Below, piece after piece: positions 35,601 to 43,984 of a DNA stretch of 64,000 bases. Below the pieces are notes generated by a model. The model was not told the DNA's origin, did no database searches, and saw only the letters and a list, made by a program, of their open reading frames with translations. The stretch is from CAVVXN01 sp963772585 (GTDB lineage Bacteria; Planctomycetota; PLA2; JAEUHO01). The translations under genes were made by a program, and so were the position numbers. Where the stretch lies: NCBI GenBank assembly GCA_963772585.1, contig CAVYXV010000013.1:228289-292288 (forward strand), given 5' to 3'. The first letter of the stretch is position 1. Each line of letters begins with the position of its first letter.

Positions 35601-38600
35601 GCGAGGTCGTGTTGCTCGAGGTCCAGTCCTCGGCCGTGCCCTCGCTCGTTCTCCGCGGCGGGCCCGGCGGTCGCGGCGGGCGCGCCGTGCCCGTTCGGGA
35701 GGAAGAGGTCCCCGTCGCGTCCTACCCGCTGTCCACCGGCAAGGACGGTCGCGCCGAGCTGAAACTCCAACTCCCCTCGCCCGGGCGTTGGCGGATCCGC
35801 TGGCGCGCGACCGACGGACGAGGCGGGCTCGTGACGGCCTCGACCGACGTCGAGGCGTCCGGCGAGACGGAAGACGCCTCGAAGCACGCACGTCTCGTGG
35901 CCGCGAGGAGCGTCGTCACGGAGGGCGAGGCCGCGGAGGTCCTGCTCAGGAGCCCGGTCGTCGGCGTGAAGGCCCTGCTCACCTACGAGGCCGCCGGGGT
36001 CCTGGAGTACCGGTTCCTCGACGTACGCGGGACGAGCACGATGCTTGGTCTCCCCGTGACGGCCCGCGACGCGCCGAATGTCTTCTTCAAGGTCGCGATC
36101 CCGGGCGACGGCGAACTCCTCGAGGCCGAGACCGAGGTCGTCGTGCTTCGCTACCTGGGCGTGGAGGTCGAAGCGCCGAGGACGGCCAAGCCCGGCGAGA
36201 TGGTCGCCGTGACGGTCAAGACGACCGACGCGGCGGGCCGGCCAACCCCCGCGGAGGTGAGCGTGGCGCTCATCGACGAGACGCTGTACGCGCTCGCGCC
36301 GGACCGCGCGCCCCAGATCCGCCCCTACTTCTACGACCACCGCCGCACGAACGCCGTGCAGACGGCGTCGTCGCTGGGGTTCGAGGCGGCCGGTACGACC
36401 CGTCCGACGAACAAGGACCTCCTGGCCGACGAAGCCGTGCGCTCCGGCGACGCCGGGCGGGCCATCGCGCGTGCGGCGCTCCAGGGCGCCCGCGACGCGC
36501 TGGACCGGGGCGACGTCGCCTCGGCGGCGGTCCTGGCCGTCCGAGCGACGGAAGCCGACCCCGCCTCGTTCGAGGCGCGCCGGCTGCTCGAGGAACTCGG
36601 CGACATGCAGGGCCGGCAGGGGGAGGTCGCCCGCAAGGCCCTGGCCGACCTGGGCGCCACCCACGCGAACGACGCCCGGATCGCTCTTCGCGAGAAGATG
36701 GAGGATCTGAAGAAGATGAACGAGCCGGCCGACGCGGCGCCCGCGATGAGCGACCGGTTGGAGGCCGACAATGAAGGCGGCTGGGAGGAATCCGTCGGGG
36801 AGGGTGGCGTCTCCGACGCCCCGTTCGAAGGCGCCTCCACCAACGGCGCGATCGGCCTGGGCGGCGGTGCCGGCGGGTCCTTCCGGGGCCGCGGGGGCGG
36901 TCGGGTGGCGCGGGCGCAGGGCGGCGGCGGCAAGGCCTGGGCGGCCACGAAGCTCCCCAGCCGCGTGGCCTCCGAGCTTTACGGCAACCCCTCCGGATGG
37001 GTCGACAAGGCCGCGAAGGCCTTCGGATTCGATGTCGGGATCGAGGTGGAGACGCGCGAGCGCTTCGAGGACACGGCGTTCTGGAAACCCCACCTCGTGA
37101 CGGGTGAGGACGGTCGCGGCGAGGTCGAGGTGGAGCTTCCCGACAACCTCACGACCTGGCGAGCCGTCGTGCGGGGCGTTTCGGCCTCCGCGCTGGTGGG
37201 CGAGGGCCGCGGGCGGATCACGGCCCGCAAGGACCTCCACGTCCGGATCGACGCGCCGCGCTTCCTGGTGCAGTCCGACGAGGTGACCGTGCCCGTCGCC
37301 GTCCACAACGACACCGGCGAGAAGCAGGACGTCGTGGTCGGCGTCGAGGCCGACGGCGTGACGCTCGGCGGACAGGACGAGACGCTGACCCTCGACGCCG
37401 GCGGCATCGGCGTCTCCGACCGGGACGCGGCGTCCGAGATGTCGGGCCGGGTCCGCTTCCAGGCGACCGCCGTCGCCGGTGGTCTCTCCGACCGGACGTC
37501 GGTCGCCTTCCCCGCGCTGCCCCGGGGCCTCCACGTGGTGGAGGGCGCGACGGGCGTCGTGGACGTGCACCGCGGCGAAGTGCAGGAGTCCATGCTCCAG
37601 GTTCCCGACGGGGCGATCCCGGGCGCGACGCAGCTCGCGCTCGTGGTCTATCCCGGCGTGGACTCCCAGATCCTGGACGCGCTGCTCTCGCTGGACCTCT
37701 TCCCCTACGGCTGCATCGAGCAGACCGTGCATCGATTCCTCCCCGCGATCGAGGCGAGGGCGGCGCTTCTGGCCGCCGGAAGCCCCGAGGCCGCGCGGCT
37801 GGACCAGCTCCAGGAGGCGATTCGCCGCGGCGCGATCCGGCTCCGCAACCTCCAGAACCAGGACGGTTCCTTCGGATGGTTCGGTGCGGGTCAAGGCGAC
37901 GTCGCCATGACCGCCTACGCGCTCACGGGGCTGGACGGCGCCCGCCGGGCGGGCGTCGAAGACCTCGACGCCGCCATCGACAAGGCGATTTTCGCGCTCG
38001 CCAAGCTCCTCCGGTCCGGCGGCGCCGACGAGGACCGGCGCGCGCTCGGGCACCTCGCCCTCGCCCGCGTCGGCCGCATCGACGCCGAGTCGTGGGCGAC
38101 GACCTTCCGCCGCCGCAACGACGATCTCTCCACGAGCGGGCTCGCCTGGATGGCGATGGCGGCGACCCGCCTCCACCGTTCCTTCGACGAGGACGAGCTC
38201 GTGCGCTTGATCCTGGCGCGTCGCCTCGAGGAGGGAACGACCACGCACTGGAAGGGCGCGCGCGGCGACTGCTTCGTGGGAAGCGACCGCGAGGCCACGG
38301 GCCTCGCCGTCCGGGCCCTGATCGAGGCGAAGGCCCCCGGGCCGCACGCCGAGCGCGGGCTCCAGTGGCTCCTCGCGAATCCGGTGAAGGGCGGCTTCGG
38401 CACCACGAAGGAGACCGCGGCGTTCGTCGGTGCGGCTTCCGCATGGGTCGAGCTGCACGGCGCCCAGGGCTACGGCGGCACGATCCAGCTGCTCCTCGAC
38501 GGCGCGCCCGTCCGCACCATCACGGTCGGCCCGAAGGGGCTGGCCGCTTCGGACCGGCGCTTCCTCGTGCCCGAGGCGGCGGCGTGGACCGCCGGTCGCC

Positions 38601-40735
38601 ACCGGGTCGGGTTCCGCCTGGACGGTCAAGGGAGCCTGCGTTGGGCGGCGCGGCTCGACGCCGTGGTCGCCAGCGACGACCTCCCGGCCGACCAGCAGGG
38701 CCTGGCCGTCGAGCGGACCTACCTCCGCCAGGAGGAGGCCCCCGTCGAGGGGCAGCCGGCGCCCTTCAAGCCGGGCTACGACGTGCTGCGGCCGGCCGCG
38801 AGGCCGCGTCTCGAGGCGCGGGAACTCGATGTCGTGAACGCGGGGGACCGCGTGCTCGTCCGCATCGCCCTGGAAGCCGACCGCGACCTCGACTACGTGA
38901 TGGTCGAGGACCCGCTGCCCGCCGGCTTCCAGGTCCTCGACGAGACCACCGAGGGTCCCATCACCTGGTCGGAGCATCGGGACGATCGCCAGGTCTTCTT
39001 CCTGGCGCAGGTGCCGAAGGGTCCCGTGGTGATCCGCTACGTCCTGCAGGCCGTCCACTGGGGTCGCTTCACGGCGCTCGGGACGACGGCGTCGCCGATG
39101 TACCTCCCGCAGGTCCACGGTCGGGCGGCGGGCAAGGTGCTCCGGGTCGCCCGGCAGGACATTCACGGCACCGACGCCGAGCACCCCCCGACGCCGGACG
39201 AGGTGTTCGCCCGCGCCGAGCGGCTGTTCGCCGAGGGCGATCGCGAGCACGCGGTGCCGCTGTACCGCGAGCTCCGCGACACCCAGCCGCTCAGGGACGA
39301 CATCATCGAGACGATCGAAGCGCGGCTCCTGGTGGACGCCGTGGACCGCGGCGACGCCCGCGAGATCGTTCGGGCCCGGGAGGCGCTGCTCCGCCGCGAT
39401 CCCGCCCGCATCCCCGACGACTGGGGAACCGCGCGAAGCATCGCCTTCGCGTACCAGGACATCGGCGAGGTGGAGGTGGCCTCCGGCCTGTACCGCGACC
39501 TGGTCGCCCGCGCCTTCGGTCTGCGCGTGGACTGGATGCAGACGCTCGCCGCCCGAGGCGAGGAGGTCGAGGGGCTCGACGACCTGGGGCGGTCGCTCCG
39601 CTCCTTCCCCGTCGCCAACGCCACCGCGGAGGCCGCGCTGAGGCGGGCGCTCCGCTACTCGGAGCTGCCCCGGCCGAAGGACCACGACGGCGAGGCCGGC
39701 GAACCGATGGACCGCGAGGGACTGGACGCCCTCTGGTCCTGGACCGCCCACTTCGCAGGGACCCCTTTCGCGGATCCCGGCAACTACGCGCTGATCGGCG
39801 CGCTTCGCGGCTCCGGTGACATCCAGGGGGCCGAGCGGGCCGCCGAGGCCTTCCTCCGGCGCTTCCCCGGCAGCGTCCACGAAGACGACGCCTGGTTCTT
39901 CCTCGCGGAATCGCGCTACCGCGCCTTCGAGCAGAAGCCGACCGAAGACGGCGCCAAGCGCGTCGCCGAGGCGGCCCACCCCCTCGTGGACCGGAAGTTC
40001 CCCGACCGGAGCGGACAGAAGAGCGTCAGCGAATTCCGTCCGCGGGCGCTGCACATCCTCGCGCGCGTCCACCACGTGATGGGCGACCTCGCCGAGGCGG
40101 TCCGGCTCTACTACGCGGCCCGGTCCATCGAGGACGCCCGGGAGGCCTACGAGTTCCTGACGAAGGAGCGCCTGCGCCTGCCCTCGACGCACGTCCTGAG
40201 CATCGCCGGCGGCGCCTCCGTGCCGGTGAGCTACCAGAACGTGGGCACGCTCGAGCTCAAGGCCTACCCGGTGGATCTCCAGGTCCTCTTCGCGGTGCGC
40301 CGCAGCCTGGAGGGGCTCCACGACGTGGATCTCTCGGGCATCGTTCCGAAGTACTCCTGGACGCAGACCTTCGAGAACGGCAAGGACCATCTGCCGCACG
40401 AAGGATCGGTCACCCTGCCCGTCGAGGCCGACGGCCCCGGCGCTTGGCTCGTCGTAGCGAAGGCCGGGGCGAGCGAGGCGAAGGCCCTGGTGCTCAAGAC
40501 GGACCTCCACGCGGAGATCCAGGGGGTGGACGAGAAGGCCCGGGTCTACGTGACCGACGACGAGGGGGCCCCCGTGGGGAGCGCCTACGTCGTGATCTCG
40601 GACGGCTCGAGGATCCGCGCCCGCGGCCTGACCGACGGCCGGGGCGTGCTCGAGGCCCCCGGCGTGGGCCGGGGCGTCTCGGTCGTGGTCAGCAAGGACG
40701 ATCGCGCGGCGATCGCCCACTCCGAGAGGAGGTGA
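32612..40735 (+). CDS. Giant alpha-2-macroglobulin-family protein with TPR ends
   Basis: A 2707-residue secreted protein that would trap attacking proteases, as bacterial alpha-2-macroglobulins do. A signal peptide (1-22) is followed by TPR-like helical repeats to about residue 520. The MG2-type segment is at about 725-740 (YTDRPIYRPGQEV), and a second such strand is near 966 (RTDRKVYRPKQDL). A Gly-rich linker lies near 1410-1440. The reactive thioester motif GCIEQ is intact with Cys1701, and the surrounding alpha-toroid domain follows. From about 2190 a second TPR-rich region runs to the end. E. coli YfaS is about 1530 residues, so both ends are additions. GGAAGGA precedes the ATG. No pbpC-like partner is adjacent. 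Confidence 0.93.
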   Translation: MRLRPLFWLTLLALLAATLPAAGDEAAQRKQDLRDAEAPLRDRDWTTAAARLHAFREQNTGTDEAIEAWVLESRALLEAGSFADALDATSAFLAAHGESAWAGRMKHNAADAYAGLKEHGKEAVQLRERVEAMTTKEARAAIGTLHVELADRDFDGVEETDDLGRTKKVRHVDRALESYEHALTVGVLDSERARVRARIAKAYEELGKPAEAAARWQALLDDAKEGKLQADAAARTGWRVGLGRSLLAAKKRDEARAALRAALEEKPEAGLQMEILLLLGEERLQAAAAGAGDTAFDEGVTWIRRAIVEHKEDPRAPEAQKRLAEAYEKAGQPLKAAAEWSSLIERFPNEKAVPDARDRMAKALLAAGHFDDAIRAWEQFLTAHPNHPDWPKVRGAIVDAAFQKGTALLADDDKPGAITAWRAFAGRYPTDSRAPQALLQAGLVLRSQDDFEGALASWRQVEGRYATSSQAPQALFLIGETLDTRLGRLEEAVATYEDLIKKHGDSPYANQARARLDRLKEKELELRMDRVVGSGEEKTIRVRTRNIESLDVRVYRLDLEEYFRRKGTTAGVENLQLEVVKPDKTATWKVDPYQPYAMLEASRIVPVQEKGAYVIVAGDEDLTATVLFLVSDLEIVTKMTAGRDLFVWAFDRDGQQPVAGARVVTASPGKHPGARDVGATGEDGVLHERNDRHHDGESVLVVSDAGFAVSGFGKGPAVVEGFRSKAYVYTDRPIYRPGQEVSWRGLFLRARGGGYEAPHATKATMRVRDARGQALFEREVSSSAFGAFAGTFTVDGGAPLGIWKVELTVPREGTWMGEFEVQEFHKPELTVEVAPERAVYLTGETVETLASVRYAFGGPVANAPLQFAVYRTPATFAPSDPDDYAWYVKSERDRTETRRSVGGGTLVARGEVRTGSDGDARIRFDAADLDEDSMYRIRVAVQDVTRRWVYDEGRIPVTRRDHMAAVRTDRKVYRPKQDLRAEIRTMDALENPVARSGEVVLLEVQSSAVPSLVLRGGPGGRGGRAVPVREEEVPVASYPLSTGKDGRAELKLQLPSPGRWRIRWRATDGRGGLVTASTDVEASGETEDASKHARLVAARSVVTEGEAAEVLLRSPVVGVKALLTYEAAGVLEYRFLDVRGTSTMLGLPVTARDAPNVFFKVAIPGDGELLEAETEVVVLRYLGVEVEAPRTAKPGEMVAVTVKTTDAAGRPTPAEVSVALIDETLYALAPDRAPQIRPYFYDHRRTNAVQTASSLGFEAAGTTRPTNKDLLADEAVRSGDAGRAIARAALQGARDALDRGDVASAAVLAVRATEADPASFEARRLLEELGDMQGRQGEVARKALADLGATHANDARIALREKMEDLKKMNEPADAAPAMSDRLEADNEGGWEESVGEGGVSDAPFEGASTNGAIGLGGGAGGSFRGRGGGRVARAQGGGGKAWAATKLPSRVASELYGNPSGWVDKAAKAFGFDVGIEVETRERFEDTAFWKPHLVTGEDGRGEVEVELPDNLTTWRAVVRGVSASALVGEGRGRITARKDLHVRIDAPRFLVQSDEVTVPVAVHNDTGEKQDVVVGVEADGVTLGGQDETLTLDAGGIGVSDRDAASEMSGRVRFQATAVAGGLSDRTSVAFPALPRGLHVVEGATGVVDVHRGEVQESMLQVPDGAIPGATQLALVVYPGVDSQILDALLSLDLFPYGCIEQTVHRFLPAIEARAALLAAGSPEAARLDQLQEAIRRGAIRLRNLQNQDGSFGWFGAGQGDVAMTAYALTGLDGARRAGVEDLDAAIDKAIFALAKLLRSGGADEDRRALGHLALARVGRIDAESWATTFRRRNDDLSTSGLAWMAMAATRLHRSFDEDELVRLILARRLEEGTTTHWKGARGDCFVGSDREATGLAVRALIEAKAPGPHAERGLQWLLANPVKGGFGTTKETAAFVGAASAWVELHGAQGYGGTIQLLLDGAPVRTITVGPKGLAASDRRFLVPEAAAWTAGRHRVGFRLDGQGSLRWAARLDAVVASDDLPADQQGLAVERTYLRQEEAPVEGQPAPFKPGYDVLRPAARPRLEARELDVVNAGDRVLVRIALEADRDLDYVMVEDPLPAGFQVLDETTEGPITWSEHRDDRQVFFLAQVPKGPVVIRYVLQAVHWGRFTALGTTASPMYLPQVHGRAAGKVLRVARQDIHGTDAEHPPTPDEVFARAERLFAEGDREHAVPLYRELRDTQPLRDDIIETIEARLLVDAVDRGDAREIVRAREALLRRDPARIPDDWGTARSIAFAYQDIGEVEVASGLYRDLVARAFGLRVDWMQTLAARGEEVEGLDDLGRSLRSFPVANATAEAALRRALRYSELPRPKDHDGEAGEPMDREGLDALWSWTAHFAGTPFADPGNYALIGALRGSGDIQGAERAAEAFLRRFPGSVHEDDAWFFLAESRYRAFEQKPTEDGAKRVAEAAHPLVDRKFPDRSGQKSVSEFRPRALHILARVHHVMGDLAEAVRLYYAARSIEDAREAYEFLTKERLRLPSTHVLSIAGGASVPVSYQNVGTLELKAYPVDLQVLFAVRRSLEGLHDVDLSGIVPKYSWTQTFENGKDHLPHEGSVTLPVEADGPGAWLVVAKAGASEAKALVLKTDLHAEIQGVDEKARVYVTDDEGAPVGSAYVVISDGSRIRARGLTDGRGVLEAPGVGRGVSVVVSKDDRAAIAHSERR

Positions 40736-41031
40736 GGGGAGCGTTCGGGGGGCCTGGCCGACGGCGGAGCCCGGATGCGGCGTAGCCGCTCGCTCGGGCC
40801 GGGGCCCTCGGCCCGTTCCATCCCCCCCGCCCCCCTCCTCCAACGCCCCCCAAGGCCCCGAGGCGGCGTGACATGCGTGGTCAGGACGCGATTTCGCGGC
40901 CTCAGACCCGCGCCAACCTGCACTCCCCGCGAACGGACGTGGGATCGCGCGGCCCTCGTGCCCGGGGCCGGGAGGACTCCAAGGAGGCGAATCCGGCCGG
41001 CGAGAGGGATCCCGCATGGCGAATCGGTCGT
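40736..41031. other. Intergenic DNA after the macroglobulin gene
   Basis: GC-rich non-coding DNA with no convincing frame. At 40917-40956 it contains a diverged copy of part of the repeat that follows. Confidence 0.6.
40917..40956 (+). repeat. Dispersed repeat copy A (direct)
   Basis: Forty bases starting CCTGCACTCCCCGCGAACGG match the segment that begins CCTGCACTACCCGCGAACGG inside the 245-bp unit, with about three differences. The orientation is the same as in the tandem array. Confidence 0.8.
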
Positions 41032-41720
41032 ACGCCTCTCGCGCCCGATGCCGGCGTTGCTCGTCGTCGGCGACCCTGCGGGGTCGCCTCCTCCTCGCGC
41101 CTTGGCCTCGAACCCGAGCGACGCACCAGGACACCCTGAGGGAGCTGAACGAGACCCTCATGGCCCTGCAGCTCCTTGCAGGTCCACGACTTCGGGCTGT
41201 CCCGCCGCGCGCTTCGCGGGCAATGCAGGCGAGCCTGCACTACCCGCGAACGGGGGTGGGATCGCGCGGCCCTGGCACGCCTCTCGCGCCCGATGCCGGC
41301 GTTGCTCGTCGTCGGCGACCCTGCGGGGTCGCCTCCTCCTCGCGCCTTGGCCTCGAACCCGAGCGACGCACCAGGACACCCTGAGGGAGCTGAACGAGAC
41401 CCTCATGGCCCTGCAGCTCCTTGCAGGTCCACGACTTCGGGCTGTCCCGCCGCGCGCTTCGCGGGCAATGCAGGCGAGCCTGCACTACCCGCGAACGGGG
41501 GTGGGATCGCGCGGCCCTGGCACGCCTCTCGCGCCCGATGCCGGCGTTGCTCGTCGTCGGCGACCCTGCGGGGTCGCCTCCTCCTCGCGCCTTGGCCTCG
41601 AACCCGAGCGACGCACCAGGACACCCTGAGGGAGCTGAACGAGACCCTCATGGCCCTGCAGCTCCTTGCAGGTCCACGACTTCGGGCTGTCCCGCCGCGC
41701 GCTTCGCGGGCAATGCAGGC
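41032..41720 (+). repeat. 245-bp tandem repeat, 2.8 copies
   Basis: Units begin at 41032, 41277 and 41522 and are identical as far as I can read. The third stops at 41720, inside the TGCAGGC-GA-GCCTGCA hairpin that is whole in the first two (41224-41239 and 41469-41484). Each unit has several short hairpins, including GCGACCC-TGCG-GGGTCGC. Frames cross the array in several directions because 245 is not a multiple of three, so no protein repeat is encoded. Near-identity points to recent duplication. Confidence 0.95.
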
Positions 41721-41793
41721 TAAAGCAGCGCCCCCGCGCCATACGATGAGGGGGCAGGTCTTCCGCGCGGGAAGGCAGAGGACTCCCCCCTCC

Positions 41794-42726
41794 ATGGTCA
41801 TCGACTTCTTCGACGCGATCTTCCGCGAGGCCTCGGACCCCGTCGTGGTCCTGGCCCAGGACGGGACGGTCGCACTGGCCAACCACGGGCTCCGCGCCAT
41901 CGTGGAGGGCGCCCAGCCCGGCGTGCTCTTCATGGACCTGGTCAGCGAGGCGGCCCGAGCCCGGGTCCGCCGCGACCTCGTGCGCGCCGCCGGCGGGGAG
42001 GAAGTGCTCATCGAGGTGCCGCATCCGATGGAGGGCAGCGGCGACGTGATCGTGGAGTACCGGTTCTTCCCGATTGACGACGGGCGGACCGCGGGACTCG
42101 GGCGCGTGCGGGACGGGCAGCGGGCGCTCGCCGACGACCTCGGCCGCACCCGGGCCGAGCTCCTCCAGAAGCAGCGGATTCTCGACGAGATCCAGATCGA
42201 GTTGAGCCAGGTCCCGTTCATCGACCCCGTCACCGGCGTGTGGAACCGACTGCAGGTGATCGAGCGCCTCGCGAGCGAGTGGAGTCGGAGCGAGCGCTGG
42301 AACAGCCCGATCGCCGGCATGATGGTCGAGATCGAGGGGCTGGATGGACCCGACGAGGTCCGCCAGCGCGAGGGGAACGCCATCGCCGACGAGGTCCTGA
42401 AGAGCGTGGCGCGCCGGATCAAGAGCGTCGTGCGCGACCACGACATCGTGGGCCGGTACGGCGACTCCCGGTTCTGCGTGGTCGCCGTGCAGTGCGGCGC
42501 GCGCGGCGCGGCGAACCTCGCCGGCCGCATCGCGGCCCGCATCGACGGCGAGCCGATCAAGGCGATCGGCCGGGTGATCCCGATCCGCGTGCGGGTGGGG
42601 TGCTGCACGAACGCTTCCTCCGGGGTCGAAATCATGGAAGACCTCTTCGACCGCTCGCTGGAGGCGCTGTCCGAGGCGCGGGCGCGGGACGAGGTCGTCC
42701 ACTGCGCGGACGAGGTCTACGACTAG
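41794..42726 (+). CDS. PAS domain plus degenerate GGDEF domain protein
   Basis: A 310-residue cytoplasmic protein. Residues 1-100 form a PAS-like sensor (REASDPVVVLAQDGTVALAN), then a short coiled coil (ELLQKQRILDEIQIELSQ) leads into a GGDEF-fold domain that starts with the usual DPVTGVWNRLQVIERL. The active-site loop reads GRYGDSRFCVVA where GRYGGDEFAVL is expected, so Gly-Gly-Asp-Glu-Phe is lost and it should not make cyclic di-GMP. It may bind nucleotide or act as a signalling scaffold. The ATG at 41794 follows the 245-bp array by 73 bases, and the inverted repeat copy C begins right at its stop. Confidence 0.85.
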   Translation: MVIDFFDAIFREASDPVVVLAQDGTVALANHGLRAIVEGAQPGVLFMDLVSEAARARVRRDLVRAAGGEEVLIEVPHPMEGSGDVIVEYRFFPIDDGRTAGLGRVRDGQRALADDLGRTRAELLQKQRILDEIQIELSQVPFIDPVTGVWNRLQVIERLASEWSRSERWNSPIAGMMVEIEGLDGPDEVRQREGNAIADEVLKSVARRIKSVVRDHDIVGRYGDSRFCVVAVQCGARGAANLAGRIAARIDGEPIKAIGRVIPIRVRVGCCTNASSGVEIMEDLFDRSLEALSEARARDEVVHCADEVYD

Positions 42727-42800
42727 CAACGCCCGCATCGGGCGCGAGATGCGTACCAGGGCCGTGCGATTCAACGCCCGTTCGTGGGGAGTGCAGGCTT
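42727..42800 (-). repeat. Dispersed repeat copy C (inverted)
   Basis: The reverse complement aligns over about 74 bases with the tandem unit, from GCCTGCAC through ACGAACGG to CGCGCCCGATGCGGGCGTTGC, with roughly ten differences. It starts immediately after the TAG at 42724-42726. Confidence 0.8.
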
Positions 42801-42925
42801 GCGCTCTCCGCACCTAGCCCGTGGCGTCGCCACGACTTGCGACGGCGAGGGCATGGTCGGTCGCGCGCGGGGCGGTGAGACCCGGGTCCCTGCCTATGAT
42901 CGTGGGCTTGTCACCGGAGACCCCC

Positions 42926-43861
42926 ATGAGACACCTCCTGCTGGTCCTGGCCCTGCTGGTCGGGATGACGACCGGCCTCGCGCGGGCCGAGGACGACGCT
43001 CCCGACGAGGGAGCCGCGAAGACCGACGACAAGCCCGCGATCCAGTGGGCGGACGACCTCGAGGTCGCGAAGACGCAGGCCGCCAAGGACGAAAAGGGCC
43101 TGTTCGTCTACCTGACGCCCGACTGGTTCCACTGAGGCTTCTGCGAGCGCCTGCAGGTGCAGGCCTTCTCGAACGAGGACGTGATCGGCTACATCAACGA
43201 GCATTACGTCCCGGTAGAGATCAAGGACAGCCAGGCGGATCCCATGGCCCCGAAGCTCGGCATCACGATGCATGGCTACCCCACGATCGTCGTCTACGGC
43301 CCCGGTGAGGAACTGATCGGTACGGTCGGCGGCTTCGGCGGGAAGGACTCTTGGTTCGCCCAGCTGAAGGAGGTCCAGAGCGTCGGCGACAAGCTGGTCG
43401 AGCTGAAGTCCGCGGCGGAGAAGGACCCCGCCAAGTGGCTCGACGTTGCCGAGATGGTCTCCAAGATCCCGGGTCGCGCCGACGACGCGCTCGCCATCCT
43501 CGACAGGGTGCCGGAGAAGGTGAAGGCGTCGGAAGCCTACAAGACCGCGAAGGCGGGCCTGGAGGCGGACGTCGCGTGGGTCGAGGTGCACCAGAAGGTC
43601 CTGGACCTGATGCAGGGCGTCCGGTCCCGGGAGCAAGCGCTCGAGAAGGCTCCCGACATCCTGGCCGCGCTGGACGGGTACCTCGGGAAGTACGAGGACA
43701 CCGGGGCCCAGCAGGTCGCAGCCGCCCTTGCCGCGAAGGGGTTCTTCCTCTTCCTGAAGGACGACCGCGGGGAAGCGTCGAAGATCGCCAGGATCCTGCT
43801 GGAGAAGTACCCGGACAGCGACGCCGTGGAGCGGATGCTCGGATCCCTGCCCTGGCACTAG
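42926..43861 (+). CDS. Secreted thioredoxin-like protein, probable selenoprotein (UGA codon 70)
   Basis: The frame from ATG 42926 to TAG 43859-43861 is open except for one TGA at 43133-43135 (codon 70). If that codon is read as selenocysteine the product has 311 residues. It has a signal peptide (1-21, ending GLARAE), a thioredoxin-like domain (about 35-150) and a helical TPR-like C-terminal region. The TGA falls at the redox centre: VYLTPDWFH, then U, then GFCERL, giving U70-G-F-C73 in place of CxxC. Downstream HGYPTIVVYGPGEE is the cis-Pro strand of the fold. Codon usage is the same on both sides. A SECIS-like hairpin follows. The alternative is a nonsense mutation that happens to hit the active site. 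The protein probably acts in periplasmic thiol chemistry. Confidence 0.85.
43133..43168 (+). promoter_or_regulatory. Bacterial SECIS-like element at the in-frame UGA
   Basis: Nineteen bases after the TGA, GCCTGC (43149-43154) pairs perfectly with GCAGGC (43159-43164) around an AGGT loop. Three more pairs (GAG with CTT) lie below a mismatch. Bacterial SECIS elements place a G in the first loop bases, 16-37 bases after the UGA, on a stem of four or more pairs, and this fits. Confidence 0.7.
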
Positions 43862-43940
43862 CCTGCATGGCCCGCGAGATGCGCGGCACAGCCGCGTGAT
43901 TCCAACGTCCGTTCGTGAGTCGTGCGGGCTCGCCCGCACG
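43862..43940 (-). repeat. Dispersed repeat copy D (inverted) with terminal hairpin
   Basis: The reverse complement resembles the tandem unit, sharing ACGAACGG, GGAATC and CATCTCGCG blocks in order, but is more diverged. It starts right after the selenoprotein stop. Its far end (43921-43940) is a perfect 9-bp stem (CGTGCGGGC with GCCCGCACG, loop TC), equivalent to the TGCAGGC-GA-GCCTGCA hairpin of the array, with changes on both arms that keep pairing. Confidence 0.7.
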
Positions 43941-43984
43941 GCTCCCGCGGCGGAAACACCCGTTCCCAACGAGGTCCACGCCTC

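Noticed and set aside
32441..41161. Antisense open frame of about 2900 codons over the macroglobulin gene
   Set aside because: It is a by-product of GC-rich codon usage on the other strand. Its sequence has no domain and the sense strand has clear motifs.
41032..41720. CRISPR-like array
   Set aside because: Units are 245 bp, abut directly and have no variable spacers. No cas gene is present.
43157..43861. Separate gene starting after the TGA in the thioredoxin-like gene
   Set aside because: It would begin in the middle of the thioredoxin fold and lose the signal peptide. Continuous coding across the TGA and the SECIS-like hairpin favour one selenoprotein.
42926..43861. The TGA as a simple nonsense mutation (pseudogene)
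   Set aside because: Possible, but a random stop landing precisely on the redox position with a fitting SECIS hairpin is unlikely, and nothing else in the gene is decayed.
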